From: Rhynchopus euleeides
Lineage: Eukaryota; Euglenozoa; Diplonemea; Diplonemida; Diplonemidae
Length of the DNA: 64,000 bases
NCBI GenBank assembly: GCA_963210315.1
Contig: OY723270.1
Location: 1,550,001 to 1,614,000 of the forward strand
Direction of reading: 5' to 3'
Part shown: positions 48,160 through 59,215 of the stretch, piece by piece
How the letters are laid out: every line of letters starts with the position of its first letter
Numbering within the stretch: the first letter of the stretch is position 1
Notes under the pieces: generated by a model
What the model was told of the DNA's origin: nothing
Database searches by the model: none
Seen by the model: only the letters and a program-made list of their open reading frames with translations
Translations under genes and position numbers: made by a program

Positions 48160-50322
48160 CCTCCTCATGGTGAGGAAGGTGACCAACCTGGAGGCTGAGC
48201 TGCGCCGGGACAGGGCTAGCCGTGATGTGGGTGCCATTGACATCCAGCGGGCTGTCACGTGGACGTCTGCGGTGCAGAGCGAGGCCGGCCGGATGATGCT
48301 GCGCTCCAAGTGTGCGGTGTCGTTTCAACGAGTCGGGCCTGCAGAATGGCGACCCCAACGCTTTCCATGTGCGGGAAGGCCTTACGGCATTCGACAACCT
48401 GGATTTGGGATTCAGGATGTGCCGGGACGGGGCGGCCCCAGACAGCACGGCCATGGAGCTGTTGCATAAAAATGTAGTGACCCTCCAAGCCATCAAACTG
48501 GGTTCGCTCGGTTTGGGGGCGAGGAGACACTACGAGGACAAGGCCAAGCGCATGGCTTGGACCAAGTTCTCTGCGGAATGGCAGGTTCGAATTGAAGGAG
48601 ACGCACGGGCAGTCGCAGCGAGCGACCTGAAGGCAAAGGAGGCAAAGGAGGCGAAGCCTGCTCCCCCGCCGCCCCACCATCAACACCGCAGCAACCCCTA
48701 CCCGCAGAGGCGCCCCATCCAGCTGTTCAACAACAGGGGCCCTCGGCAGGCGGGAAAGTGACAGCCGCCTGTGTCTCCCTCCTTGTCCCTCCCTCCCCTC
48801 CCCTCAACCCCTCCCCCCACCCCCCCAACTCCATCCCCCCGCCCCGTGCATGACTCCAACCCTGGCAAACCCTCCCCCCCCTCCCCCTGTGTACGAGCAG
48901 TGGCGGCCGGTCTTCGACCGTATCAAGTCGCGAAAGAAAGAAGGGATCGAACCGGACGCGATCGAGGATCTGAAGGACCTGACGTTGAAGAGGATACGCA
49001 GCGCATACGCCTCCCCTCAGCCTTTCCTCTCGGTGCTGAAGAGGGCGGATGCCTTTCGGAGCACCCTTCAGGCCCACGATCCCACCATTGGCAACGACAT
49101 GGCGTATCTGATGTGGGTGGAATGGAAGATGCAACAGGGCCACTTCCAGGCCTCGTCAGCAAATCAAGCAATTACGTTCTACAGAATGGCACGGGTGGGT
49201 CAGGTGTCGGCGTACACGAAGGGCCTGAGCCCCCTGTTCAAAGAGTTCGACCGGCTGGAGGCCAAGCGGGCAGCGACACCCCCGGTGGCTACCATCCTCA
49301 GTGCAGCGAGGTCGGGCCAGACAGTCGATCATCACGCCCTGTTGCTTCAGGTCAGTATCGGTGCACGGTTTGTGGACCTGGTCCGGCTTCGGGCGAAGCA
49401 TGTGCGGGTGCAGGGGGAGAGGATCGTGATCACCTTGGCGGGCGGCAAGACAGATCGCAAGTCCCTCGGACAAACACTGAGCTTTCCCCGATCGGCGGAG
49501 GTGGCGAGCAGTCTCCTCAACAGGGTGGGAAGCACAACCCCCGAGGGCTACGTGTTCCCCGAGTTGGAGTACCGGACATACCTCAGCTTTACGAAGACCC
49601 ACCTCGGGGTGACGCCCCACCTTGTGCGACACGCCACCCTCTCCCACACGGCAGAGATAGCAGGAGAGCAGGCAGCCCAGGCCCTGGGCCGCCATCGCAA
49701 CGTGGAGACAACCCGGCAGTACACGGATCGAACCACGTGGGGCTCAACGGTGGTGTCAGCGGGGGCGACGGAGTGGCTGTCACGCTGACCCGGCTGCTCC
49801 GGGGGTACGACTATGCGGCGGCCTGGTTTGATTCGACTAGCGGCACGCGCGCTCCAAAAGCCTGTTATGATGGCCAGATCAGCCCTGCGCCCTCGGACCC
49901 CATCGATACCTCGACCCTCCTCGCTGATTTCCCCGACCTAGCCCGACACTTCCGATGTATCTCCCCAGACTTTCTGAAGCAGCATGCAACGGAACAGAGT
50001 GGTAGGATGCGGGGCCCCACGAACGCACTCCTCCCGCCTCTGGTGCCGGACCTTCTGAACGGGCACATCGCCGAACCAGCGCCTCGACAGGATTCTAAAG
50101 CCTCACCGAGGCCCCTCTACTCGGGGGCATTCACCGTCGCAAAGAAGCGGGCGGGTTTCCTGCGCTTTATCCTGAGTTGCAAGCAGCTGAACCTGTGTCT
50201 GGCGTCTGTGTCCCTGCCTCCGTGCCACCTCCCGTCCTACGCCGAGATCATCGACACCATGATGCGCAACACCCTTTTCTGCGACTTTGACTTTGCCAAT
50301 TTTTTTTGGCTGGTCGGGGGGT
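48160..50322 (+). mobile_element. Fossil tyrosine-recombinase retroelement (DIRS order, VIPER-like)
   Basis: Parts in order: a gag-like region (about 48167-48761), a tyrosine recombinase region (48850-49788) with the family's Arg, HLVRH box and terminal Tyr, and the N-terminal part of a reverse transcriptase (about 49790-50315) ending near the palm strand FCDFDFANFFW. The gag-YR-RT order is that of VIPER-type elements of trypanosomatids, whereas DIRS proper has RT before YR. The element is broken, with about two or three breaks; its right part is replaced by the palindromic array that starts at 50323, and no RNase H is seen. Moderately young by the look of the recombinase region. Confidence 0.75.
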
Positions 50323-51140
50323 AAATTTACCCCCTCCACTGGGTGGTGGGGGGGTAATTTACCACCCCCTTTGCCTGGTAGGGGGGTAAATTACCCCCCC
50401 GACCTGGTAAGAGGGGGTAAATTGACCCCCCACCAGGCTAAGGGGGGTAAATTACCCCACTGGCCCTCCCCAGCAAAGGGGGGTAATTTGTTCCCGCTCT
50501 TACTGGGGGGGTAATGTACCCCCTCCCAGGCCAAAGGGGTAGTTGCCACCCCTTTACCCGTAGGGAGGGTAAATTTGCCCCCTTGTACTGGAGAGGGGGG
50601 TAATTTACCCCCCTACCCACCACCGGAGAAGGGGGTAAATTACCCCCCAGTACGGGCGGGGGCAATTTACCCCCCCTTGACTGGGGAGGGCCAGGGGGGT
50701 AATTTACCCCCTCCCCGGGCAAAGGGGTGGCACATATACCCCCCTTTGCCTGGAAGGGGGTGTAAATTACCCCCCAGTTACCCCCACTACCCAGTCAGAA
50801 GGGGGGTAATTTACCCCCTCTTTGCCGCCAGGGGAGGGTAATTGGCCGTGAGGTAGGCACCACACACCCCACCGCACGCATGTGACAGGACCAATCATAC
50901 CGAACGAAGTGCCCGAGGGCCTGGGTGAGGTCAGGGTAGGTCACCCACAGGCCCTGGGCGCCCTCTCACCCCCCTGTGGCCTACCAAAAAAACCGGCCAC
51001 CCCAGAACATGGTAATTTACCCCCCCCCCCCCCTTGACCCGTAATTTACCCCCCCCCCCTTATATTACCCCCCTTTTCCCAAAATTTCCGGTCAGGCGAC
51101 CCAAAGGGGGGGGGGTAAATGACCACGAATAGGACTGATA
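50323..51140 (+). repeat. Palindromic GGTAAATTTACC array, copy 2, uninterrupted
   Basis: About 97 percent identical to 35156-35872 through the palindromic units and the unique tail (GAGGGCCTGGGTGA, CCGGCCACCCCAGAACATGG), then poly-C (about 51018-51030) followed directly by TTGACCCGTAATTT and the tract also found at 38316-38420. It therefore represents the form without the insertion at 35874-38301. It sits inside the fossil retroelement. Confidence 0.9.
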
Positions 51141-51895
51141 CTATTTTACCGCTCCAGTCCGGCCTGGACTGGAGCGGTGAGAAACAGGGGTTTTTCCAGG
51201 GGGGTCGGGGGGGGTCAATGACCCCCCCCGAGATTTTCCCGAAAATTCTGACCCCCCCCGGGGGGGGTCAGTTTTTGGGTCAGTTTTTTCACATTTTCCG
51301 TGACCACAGGCAGGCGTGTTTCTAGTGGGGGATGAGGATGAGTCCAGCCAAGAGCCAGACGTTCCCTACCGCGGCCTCCGGCGGCTGGGGGGCTCTGCCC
51401 CCCAGACCCCCCAGCTAGCGTGTGCCCGTCTAGTAACTAAGTCCTTGCGCTTCTGGCTGTGGCATATCAGGGGGTATACCTGAGGATGGCGCGAGCGGGA
51501 GAGGAACCGTGGAAGGAACCCATTCGGTACATGACTCCAGGAATGGGGATGTGACGACACAAGGACACATGTCGCAACAGCCGGGTGCGACTGCTGGGGG
51601 TCACGTTGGCAGCGAGGGCGCGAAGCGCCCGAGCGTTCTCCCCACGGTGAAAAAAAAATCGAGGCAAAAAAAACACGACTGACCCCCCCCGTTTCGAAAA
51701 AACTGAATCCTAGAAAAACCCCTGGTGAGAAAGGCGCCAAAAAAAATTTCTGCCGAAAAATTCGCCGGTGTATGTTGCGCAAATTACAAAAAAAATAGCA
51801 GCGGGGGTGTGTGGGGGCGGGGGGTCGGTGGGGGGGTATACCCGAGTTCCGATGAAGGCGGGCCAATCTTCCAAGCGCAGCAATCTTGTATTGTT
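51141..51895. other. Intergenic DNA with a hairpin repeat copy
   Basis: An inverted repeat CCGCTCCAGTCC/GGACTGGAGCGG lies at 51150-51178. 51362-51530 repeats the hairpin and attached tract seen at 15774-15980 (GGCCTCCGGCGGCTGGGGGG, AAGTCCTTGCGCTTC, GATGGCGCGAGCGGGAGAGG). The rest has G, C and A runs. No gene. Confidence 0.55.
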
Positions 51896-52259
51896 CACGG
51901 TATGGTGACGATCGGTCCAATTAAATCCACGATCGTGAAAAAAAACGATCGTTTTAATGGTGCCCCTGATTTACCCCTTTTTCACTACGCACAAACTACG
52001 CAATCTGGGGGGGGGGTCTCGCTTTTTGGTCCCCCCCCAGTTTTTTTTGGTCCCCCTTTCTGTGTGGCTACTGAGACAGGACTGGAGGCACTGCGCTGAC
52101 CGAGCAAAAAATTATTGCCAGAACTCACTATACACCGTACGAAAGAACGCACGACATGTGGGGCGGGACTCCAGAAACACCTGGGCAAGGTTGCCCCATG
52201 CCCAGAAACACCTGAGAAGGAAGTGAGTTCCAGGAGCCGCGTAGAACACCCTCGAGATT

Positions 52260-52577
52260 GTGAATGATGATACGATCACAGCCTTCAGGGCGATGCGAGG
52301 TGCCACCCTGAAGGTGGCCCTTGACATCAAGGAGAGCGTCGGCCGAGGGGTCGACGAAAAGCTGAAGAAGGCGCTACTGGCACTGGATCCCGCGGGGTAT
52401 ACGGAGGTCACCGCCACACAGGCAACCTCCGCTGACAACGTCCAGGAGACGTTATCCGAGGGGATCACAACGGCACTAGAGATCTGTGTCACGGGATCCA
52501 GGCGCCCACTCTCCCTCGACGGTCTGGGGATTGTTGTTGGGTATGGTGTCGTTTCCTGCAGCTGCAAAAAAGCGTAG
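52260..52577 (+). CDS. Small ORF inside the 28-bp-TIR element, unknown
   Basis: 105 codons with a protein-like composition (LKVALDIKESVGRGVDEKLK, then LLALDPAGYTEV) and no recognised domain. A second short open stretch follows at 52658-52855 (Ala/Pro/Lys-rich, ending LTPEQQELLEFGVP), separated by a 48-bp tandem duplication (52602-52695) that contains the TGATGCGTTGA(C/T)GCTTCCAC motif twice. They may be fragments of one decayed gene. Confidence 0.35.
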   Translation: MNDDTITAFRAMRGATLKVALDIKESVGRGVDEKLKKALLALDPAGYTEVTATQATSADNVQETLSEGITTALEICVTGSRRPLSLDGLGIVVGYGVVSCSCKKA

Positions 52578-52601
52578 CAACTGTGCTTCCTTCTTCCTTA
52601 A

Positions 52602-52695
52602 TGATGCGTTGACGCTTCCACCCGGAGGAGCTGAAGCAGGCACCGCTTAATGATGCGTTGATGCTTCCACCCGACGAGCTGAAGCAGGCACCGCG
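52602..52695 (+). repeat. 48-bp tandem duplication containing the upstream motif
   Basis: TTAATGATGCGTTGACGCTT and on to GAAGCAGGCACCGC occurs twice in direct order with four changes. Each copy holds the 20-bp motif found upstream of the paralogues at 4321 and 17477. Confidence 0.8.
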
Positions 52696-52895
52696 CCAAA
52701 GGGCACCCCCAAAGAGACCTGCAAAGACTGCGTCGAAACCCGCACCGAAGGCTGCCAGCGCTGCAGCACCTGAAGAACCTGCAGCACCTGAAGCGCCTGC
52801 ACCCTCACTGACCCCGGAACAGCAAGAACTCCTTGAGTTTGGGGTCCCGGCATAGAGACAGAGAATGGCTGAGTAAATCAAAAAATGAGACCCCC

Positions 52896-54790
52896 CCCCC
52901 CCCTTTTCACTACGCACAAACTACGCAATATGGGGTCGTCAGGGGCACCATTTAATTGGAGTCTAATTGGACGATCGTGAAAAAAAAATTCCAATTATTC
53001 CCACGATCGTGGGCGATCGTGGCTAATTGGTCGAAGATTTCCCTCCAGTGCCCACCTATCTCTGCAGTCAACCATGTGATGGACCACAGTTCTTCCGGGT
53101 ATCGAACCCTCTCTGCAGGGTCGGCTGTCAAGCAGGCTAACTCCTGGGCCTTGAGAGCCCCGTGGTTGGCCTGGAGTACGGCCTGGAGCTGTGTAGGACG
53201 GCTCCCGGTGGGAGCTGTTTCAACCGGTAGTCAGCGGTTCGATTTTTTCGCCCGCTATTGGATACAGGGGGCTACGGGGTGATCGTCAGTGCATTTTGGT
53301 GCATTTCCTAAGGAACCTAGGTGAAAACTGACGAAGAATAACGAGGCATAACGACCAGCGAAGACCCCCTCTATTTTCAGCTCAATTCCACCCCAAGTTT
53401 TCCTGAGCTTGGATATCCCTGGATTGATATCGCTGAATGGCTGAACACCCGAGACAGCCGCTGAAGTTAGAGCCTTGTTGGATGAGGCCATTCCCTTCGC
53501 AAAGCCGCATCCGATATTGTATACGTTCCCCATCCCAGAGGTGATCAAGCTTCGGTAGAGCTTGGTACTGCAGAGCTCGTCACCCGCTGAACGCTGAACG
53601 GTTACCGTTCCGCCGCTGATAACAGAGCCTTGGTTAGGGTGCCACACCTGAAACCAGTGGCATGGTTGGCTGTGAGTGCATCAGCTTCCCCGCTGTTCCA
53701 TCTGATTTTGATCGAGGTTTGGGCGCAACCGGGATTTTCAGCCATTGGATGAGACCATTCCCGGATCATTCCATCAGCCAATAGTAAGCACATTCCGAAT
53801 CCCAGGGGTATTGGCTGAATGGCCCCCTTCAGCCGCTAGAATTCGAGCCTTGCCGGGAGGGGCGCTGGTAGAAGTGTCGGGGATGCTCCTCTGGAGTTAC
53901 TCCGGAGCACACCGGGCACTGGTAGCGATGTTTGGCGGCTTTGACCGATGGCTGAAAACCCGGTGATTTTTCGCAGTGTTCCGACATGGAGTGGAGACGT
54001 AGCCCTCTCTTCTGGAGGCCAATGTGGCGCAGTCTCCGAGACACAAAAATGAACCGTGTCATTGACGCCTTCATCTTCCAAGAATCAAGGAATTGGGCGC
54101 CTGGGCCACAGCAGGTGAATGTACGCACCCTCCGGAGCCGGAAGGAGGTGGTGGCACCGGAGGCCTCCGGAGGGCTGGTAGCCTTGGTTCTGGGTGCATC
54201 CCTTCGACCCTGCAGTCTCTAATCCGATGATATCACGTCACGGCGACTACCTGAGCAAAGTTGTTTCAAACCCCACCTCTTGGATCACCAGCAGTTTTAT
54301 GGAGTTGTATGGCATTGGTCAATGAACAACTATGCGGTTGGTACATCATTCTGGCAGAGGGACAACTTCCCCGTGATGTGACCATGTGACATTCGCGCAC
54401 GATACCATGTGCCGGACTCATCACACCGTCGCCTTCTTGCACGAATCGACATCACGGGTAGATATCCCTGTGACGTCGGTCAATACAGGTTGGGCGATGG
54501 GCAAATTACTCGTCTCCGAGACTGAACAGAGACTTCGTGGTCTTAGGCATATGACCACACCCGTTCTTTTCCATATTGATGTACTCATCTGAATCAGTCC
54601 GATGACGATCCGACACCAATACCAGCCCAGATTTGCACCATGTAACGTGACATTGTCTGCCGACGGAGTTGTGCGCAACAACTGACGGCAGAGCGACAAC
54701 AAAATCACCACACGAGCGAACCCATCCTGGTTGTCGAGTTTTGTGCAATAGGTGTTCCCCTTCGGTGGACCATGTGTAGTCGTGAATACC
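52896..54790. other. Interior of the TIR element without recognised gene
   Basis: Composition here is more balanced than in the rest of the window. Imperfect repeats of CAGCCGCTGAAGTTAGAGCC and GATGAGGCCATTCCC type recur near 53450-53500, 53610 and 53745-53850. The ORFs (for example 53647-53255, minus) show no domain I know. I see nothing firm. Confidence 0.4.
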
Positions 54791-54797
54791 ACCGATA

Positions 54798-54871
54798 CCT
54801 GGGACTCCCGTGGTTAAGCCCCCCCCTGGAGGCGATTTTCGGGGGGGGACTTATACACGGGGGGTCCCAGG
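54798..54871. mobile_element. Solo short copy of the CCTGGGACCCCCC element
   Basis: A 74-bp palindromic sequence from CCTGGGACTCCCGTGG to CACGGGGGGTCCCAGG, containing CTGGAGGCGATTTTCGG. It is the two ends of the 364-bp element joined with little between, inserted within the larger TIR element at 51896-55221. Confidence 0.7.
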
Positions 54872-55221
54872 TACATCGATGAACTATAGACCGTACCTAC
54901 GTAGCTCCACACGGTTTTCAGGGGACCACGGTGGGTATGTATTGGCAGGATATGGTTCCTATTGCCCTCCGAAACCCGCACGGGTCGGGAATTTTGGACT
55001 GGCTGGTAAGAACCACAACCACCCGAGTCAGTCTTGGCTGTGTCTGCTGCATGATGTCACATGAACTCTAAGAATTTCCGAAGGAAAATTCCCTCCAATT
55101 ATTCCAATTAGCTAATTGGAGCCACGATCGTGGCGATCGTGGTTTTTTTCCCCACGATCGTGGAAAAAAGTTAATTGGAGGCTAATTGGAGGCTAATTGG
55201 ACCGATCGTCACCATACCGTG

Positions 55222-56440
55222 ATTGTTGGTCCTCCTGAATTTATCAACTCTCGCTTCTGCCCCTACTCCCACCCCCCCCCCCCCTACCCCTTGAAGGGAG
55301 ATCAGTCTTGTGCCCCCCTCTACTTCTACGTCACTCCCTCTACGCACCCACCTCTTTTCGCCCCTTCTTAGGTTTGAAAGTTACACTGCACCAGTCTCTC
55401 TCTCTCTCTGCACCCACTCCCTGCAGTGCTCGCTGGCGTGCCGCTGGCGCGGCATGAACCTCCTTCTCCACCCCCCCCCCCCCCACCTTTTCTTTATTGA
55501 AGTTGTCCGAAGCAATGCAAGCGAGGGCCGTGCGGTGTATATCACGCAGGATAAGGCCACACACACGCACACCCCGACGCGGAAAGAGGGGGCGGGGGGT
55601 ATGGACCTATTATTACAAGCAATTTTTCAACCAAATCCCGAAATTTGGCTGATGAATTCGCCTGGAGTAATTAGGTTCATATCCCCCCCCCCCCTTGTCT
55701 AGCAAGGACTAACATTGCGAGAAGGTGCTGGGAGACTTGATTTTCCGCTCACTCTCGAAAATCAAACCCCCTTGTCTAGCAAAGGGCCGTGTGGGTGGTG
55801 TGGGTCTTTTTCAATACGAGAACACCCGCGCGGTCCACCCCCTCCCCCGCCCCCCTTTCTGATTGGCAGACGCAGTTTCCCCTGGGACGCGCAAATTATC
55901 TCGGGGGGAGGGGGGGGGTTAGTGTTGCAGTGTTTCAGACCTACACAGGGGTGGGGTGGGTGGGCTGTGCGGCAGCAACGCGGGTGTTTCTCTGCACCGT
56001 TTTTTTTGTATTTGACGTCAGGGTTTAATCTAGGATTCCGGATTTTGGGACTCGGGGGGGGTCTCGCACTTTTGTGGGCCCAAAATTTTTTTTACCCCAG
56101 GTGCAAATCAGGGGCTTAGCTTGGATTTTGGGGTTGGGGCCGAAACTCGGTCAGACTCGGTCACAGTACACACGCAGTTGATTTGCCCCGTTGATTTGCT
56201 CCCCACCACCTGGTTCACCCAGAATTCGACGTTGCTGCCTTCCCGGTTCCCCCCCTTCTTATCTGGAACACCAGCTCAGCAACCAGGTTTGCAGCCTCAA
56301 CCTGGGGTTGCTGTTGCCTTTGTAGGTGTGCATTGGCAGCTTCCCGCCAGGCAGTGGCGGATGCAGTCTCAGCAGCGCAGACAGTCCTGAAGTGGGCTGA
56401 AAAAGAGCTTTGTTGGTGCTTCCGTGAAATTTTCCATATA
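55222..56440. other. Intergenic DNA
   Basis: No gene recognised. Poly-C lies at 55269-55280, 55471-55483 and 55684-55694. A tract at 55717-55755 resembles 41487-41525. The stretch from 56120 to 56440 is of ordinary composition with no domain seen. Confidence 0.4.
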
Positions 56441-58672
56441 CCTGGGACCCCCCGTGTTTAAGTCCCCCCCCTGGAGGCGATTTTCGGCCGGGGGGGACTT
56501 ACTGGGGGGGGTCGAATATAAGATGTACCTGGGACCCCCCGTGTATAAGTCCCCCCCCCCTTACCCCCGTGTTTAAGTCCCCCCCTGGGGGTCTGGCAGG
56601 GGGGGGACTTAAACACAGGGGGACCTAAACACGGGGGTGGGCTGGTCTGGAGGGTCATCAGGTGGCCCCTAGGCCCTCCAGGTGCTGTCAGAGTCGAAAA
56701 GTGGGGTGCCAAAAGTCCCTCCGGACCGGAATTACCCCCCTACGACAGCAGAGGAAGAGGTCTTCTTGGTCTCCACTGTGCCACCCCCGTGTTTAAGCCC
56801 CCCCTGTGTTTAGGTCCGCCCCCCCCGTGTTTAAGTCCCCCCCGGCCGAAAATCGCCTCCAGGGGGGGGACTTAAACACGGGGGGTCCCAGGTACCTCGA
56901 ATACAAGATGTACCTGGGACCCCCCGTGTTTAAGTCCCCCCCCTGGAGGCGATTTTCGGCCGGGGGGGACTTAAACACGGGGGGGGCGGACCTAAACACA
57001 GGGGGGGCTTAAACACGGGGGTGGCACAGTGGAGACCAAGAAGACCTCTTCCTCTGCTGTCGTAGGGGGGTAATTCCGGTCCGGATGGACTTTTGGCACC
57101 CCACTTTTCGACTCAGACAGCACCTGGAGGGCCTAGGGGCCACCTGATGACCCTCCAGACCAGCCCACCCCCGTGTTTAGGTCCCCCTGTGTTTAAGTCC
57201 CCCCCCTGCCAGACCCCCAGGGGGGGACTTAAACACGGGGGTAAGGGGGGGGGACTTATACACGGGGGGTCCCAGGTACCTTGAATATAAGATGTATTTT
57301 GAAATCCCAAAATATAAATGGAATATAAGATGTACCTGGGACCCCCCGTGTATAAGTCCCCCCCCCTTACCCCCGTGTTTAAGTCTCCCCCTGGGGGTCT
57401 GGCAGGGGGGGGACTTAAACACAGGGGGACCTAAACACGGGGGTGGGCTGGTCTGGAGGGTCATCAGGTGGCCCCTAGGCCCTCCAGGTGCTGTCAGAGT
57501 CGAAAAGTGGGGTGCCAAAAGTCCCTCCGGACCGGAATTACCCCCCTACGACAGCAGAGGAAGAGGTCTTCTTGGTCTCCACTGTGCCACCCCCGTGTTT
57601 AAGCCCCCCCTGTGTTTAGGTCCGCCCCCCCCGTGTTTAAGTCCCCCCCGGCCGAAAATCGCCTCCAGGGGGGGGACTTAAACACGGGGGGTCCCAGGTA
57701 CCTCGAATACAAGATGTACCTTGAATATAAGATGTATTTTGAAATCCCAAAATATAAATGGAATATAAGATGTACCTGGGACCCCCCGTGTATAAGTCCC
57801 CCCCCCTTACCCCCGTGTTTAAGTCCCCCCCTGGGGGTCTGGCAGGGGGGGGACTTAAACACAGGGGGACCTAAACACGGGGGTGGGCTGGTCTGGAGGG
57901 TCATCAGGTGGCCCCTAGGCCCTCCAGGTGCTGTCTGAGTCGAAAAGTGGGGTGCCAAAAGTCCATCCGGACCGGAATTACCCCCCTACGACAGCAGAGG
58001 AAGAGGTCTTCTTGGTCTCCACTGTGCCACCCCCGTGTTTAAGCCCCCCCTGTGTTTAGGTCCGCCCCCCCCGTGTTTAAGTCCCCCCCGGCCGAAAATC
58101 GCCTCCAGGGGGGGGACTTAAACACGGGGGGTCCCAGGTACATCTTATATTCGACTTTTCTGTTTACAGTGTCCACTAGGCACTGGAAAATGCCATAAAA
58201 AAGCAAAATTTGAACATAAGATGTACATCTTATGTTCAAATATGGGCAAATTTTATGTTTTTTGAAAATGCAAATTATGGCTCCCGTACACGCATATTAT
58301 AAGATGTACCTGGGACCCCCCGTGTTTAAGTCCCCCCCCTGGAGGCGATTTTCGGCCGGGGGGGACTTAAACACGGGGGGGGCGGACCTAAACACAGGGG
58401 GGGCTTAAACACGGGGGTGGCACAGTGGAGACCAAGAAGACCTCTTCCTCTGCTGTCGTAGGGGGGTAATTCCGGTCCGGATGGACTTTTGGCACCCCAC
58501 TTTTCGACTCTGACAGCACCTGGAGGGCCTAGGGGCCACCTGATGACCCTCCAGACCAGCCCACCCCCGTGTTTAGGTCCCCCTGTGTTTAAGTCCCCCC
58601 CCTGCCAGACCCCCAGGGGGGGACTTAAACACGGGGGTAAGGGGGGGGGACTTATACACGGGGGGTCCCAGG
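56441..58672. mobile_element. Cluster of five 364-bp inverted-repeat elements in mixed orientation
   Basis: Copies at 56528-56892, 56913-57276, 57335-57698, 57775-58138 and 58309-58672, plus a partial short copy at 56441-56512. Each is bounded by CCTGGGACCCCCCGTGT and ACACGGGGGGTCCCAGG. One end carries CTGGAGGCGATTTTCGGCC, the other GGGGGTCTGGCAGGGGGG. The shared interior includes CCACCTGATGACCCTCCAGA. Orientation by interior: first, third and fourth alike, second and fifth opposite. Spacers are 20-170 bp and rich in GAATATAAGATGTA. Copies look about 98 percent identical, so the expansion is recent. No coding capacity. Confidence 0.9.
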
Positions 58673-58678
58673 TACCTC

Positions 58679-58847
58679 GGGTACCCGGAGAGAATGTCAC
58701 CCCCCCTCGGCCTCCGCTTGGGCTTCAACGGCCACCCTGTACAGAGGGGGTGACGTTCTTCAATGGTTGCCCTGTGTAGCGGCTGGGAAGAATGTCACCC
58801 CCTCGGCCCTGGGCCCTCGAGGGGGGTGACATTCTCTCGGGGTACCC
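58679..58847. mobile_element. 169-bp fold-back element
   Basis: GGGTACCCGGAGAGAATGTC at the left and GACATTCTCTCGGGGTACCC at the right with internal GAATGTCACCCCCTCGG and GGGGGTGACGTTCTTC copies, so it is a nested palindrome. It lies between the CCTGGGACCCCCC cluster and the hAT relic. Confidence 0.75.
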
Positions 58848-59215
58848 TAGGACCTCGCAAGAGTGGCTTCGGGGATACCCTGTGAATCTTCGCGGCATTC
58901 CACTCCACAAAGTACATTTGCAAGGCTTTCGCTGCTCAGTTGGCGAAGCCTGGTGGAGACAAGGCGGAGCTTGGAAAACAAGCGTTCAACAGAAGCAGTG
59001 CCCAGCCGAAGCAAAGATGCAAGCTGGGGTAGCCTGCATGTTGCTGGGTACGTGAGAGCGAGGTTTGCCGAGGTAAACCGCTGAATAACCTCCTGCAGAT
59101 CACGCAGGCCCAACCTCCGAATCTCGGAACAGACACCCGGGCACCTTGCAGAAGGGCAGTCTTGTGCGCCTGTGCCCACTTCAGTGGGTGTGCTGGGGCA
59201 TTGAAGTCCGGGCAA
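58847..59215 (-). pseudogene. hAT transposase relic (C-terminal dimerisation region)
   Basis: 122 codons on the minus strand. Residues 55-112 (ALTYPATCRLPQLASLLR, then SVERLFSKLRLVSTRLRQLS and ESLANVL) match the layout of the hAT C-terminal domain: a Tyr-Pro followed by L..LA, an ER.FS motif and R..LS.E.L. Only the C-terminal end of a transposase that is usually 500-700 residues long is present. No catalytic DDE part or zinc-finger BED domain is found upstream, so it is a fragment. Confidence 0.6.

Larger units (their letters stand above)
51896..55221. mobile_element. 3.3-kb element with perfect 28-bp terminal inverted repeats
   Basis: The first 28 bp (CACGGTATGGTGACGATCGG and on) are the exact reverse complement of the last 28 (ending CCGATCGTCACCATACCGTG). 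Subterminal and internal tracts repeat ACGATCGTG and TAATTGGA in both orientations (51906-51955, 52960-53030, 55090-55200). TACGCACAAACTACGCA occurs near 51985 and 52911. Only small ORFs are present, so it is probably non-autonomous or decayed. Superfamily unknown. Confidence 0.7.

Noticed and set aside
53255-53647. 130-codon minus-strand ORF inside the 28-bp-TIR element
   Set aside because: The composition is protein-like but it has no domain and overlaps imperfect DNA repeats in the same area.
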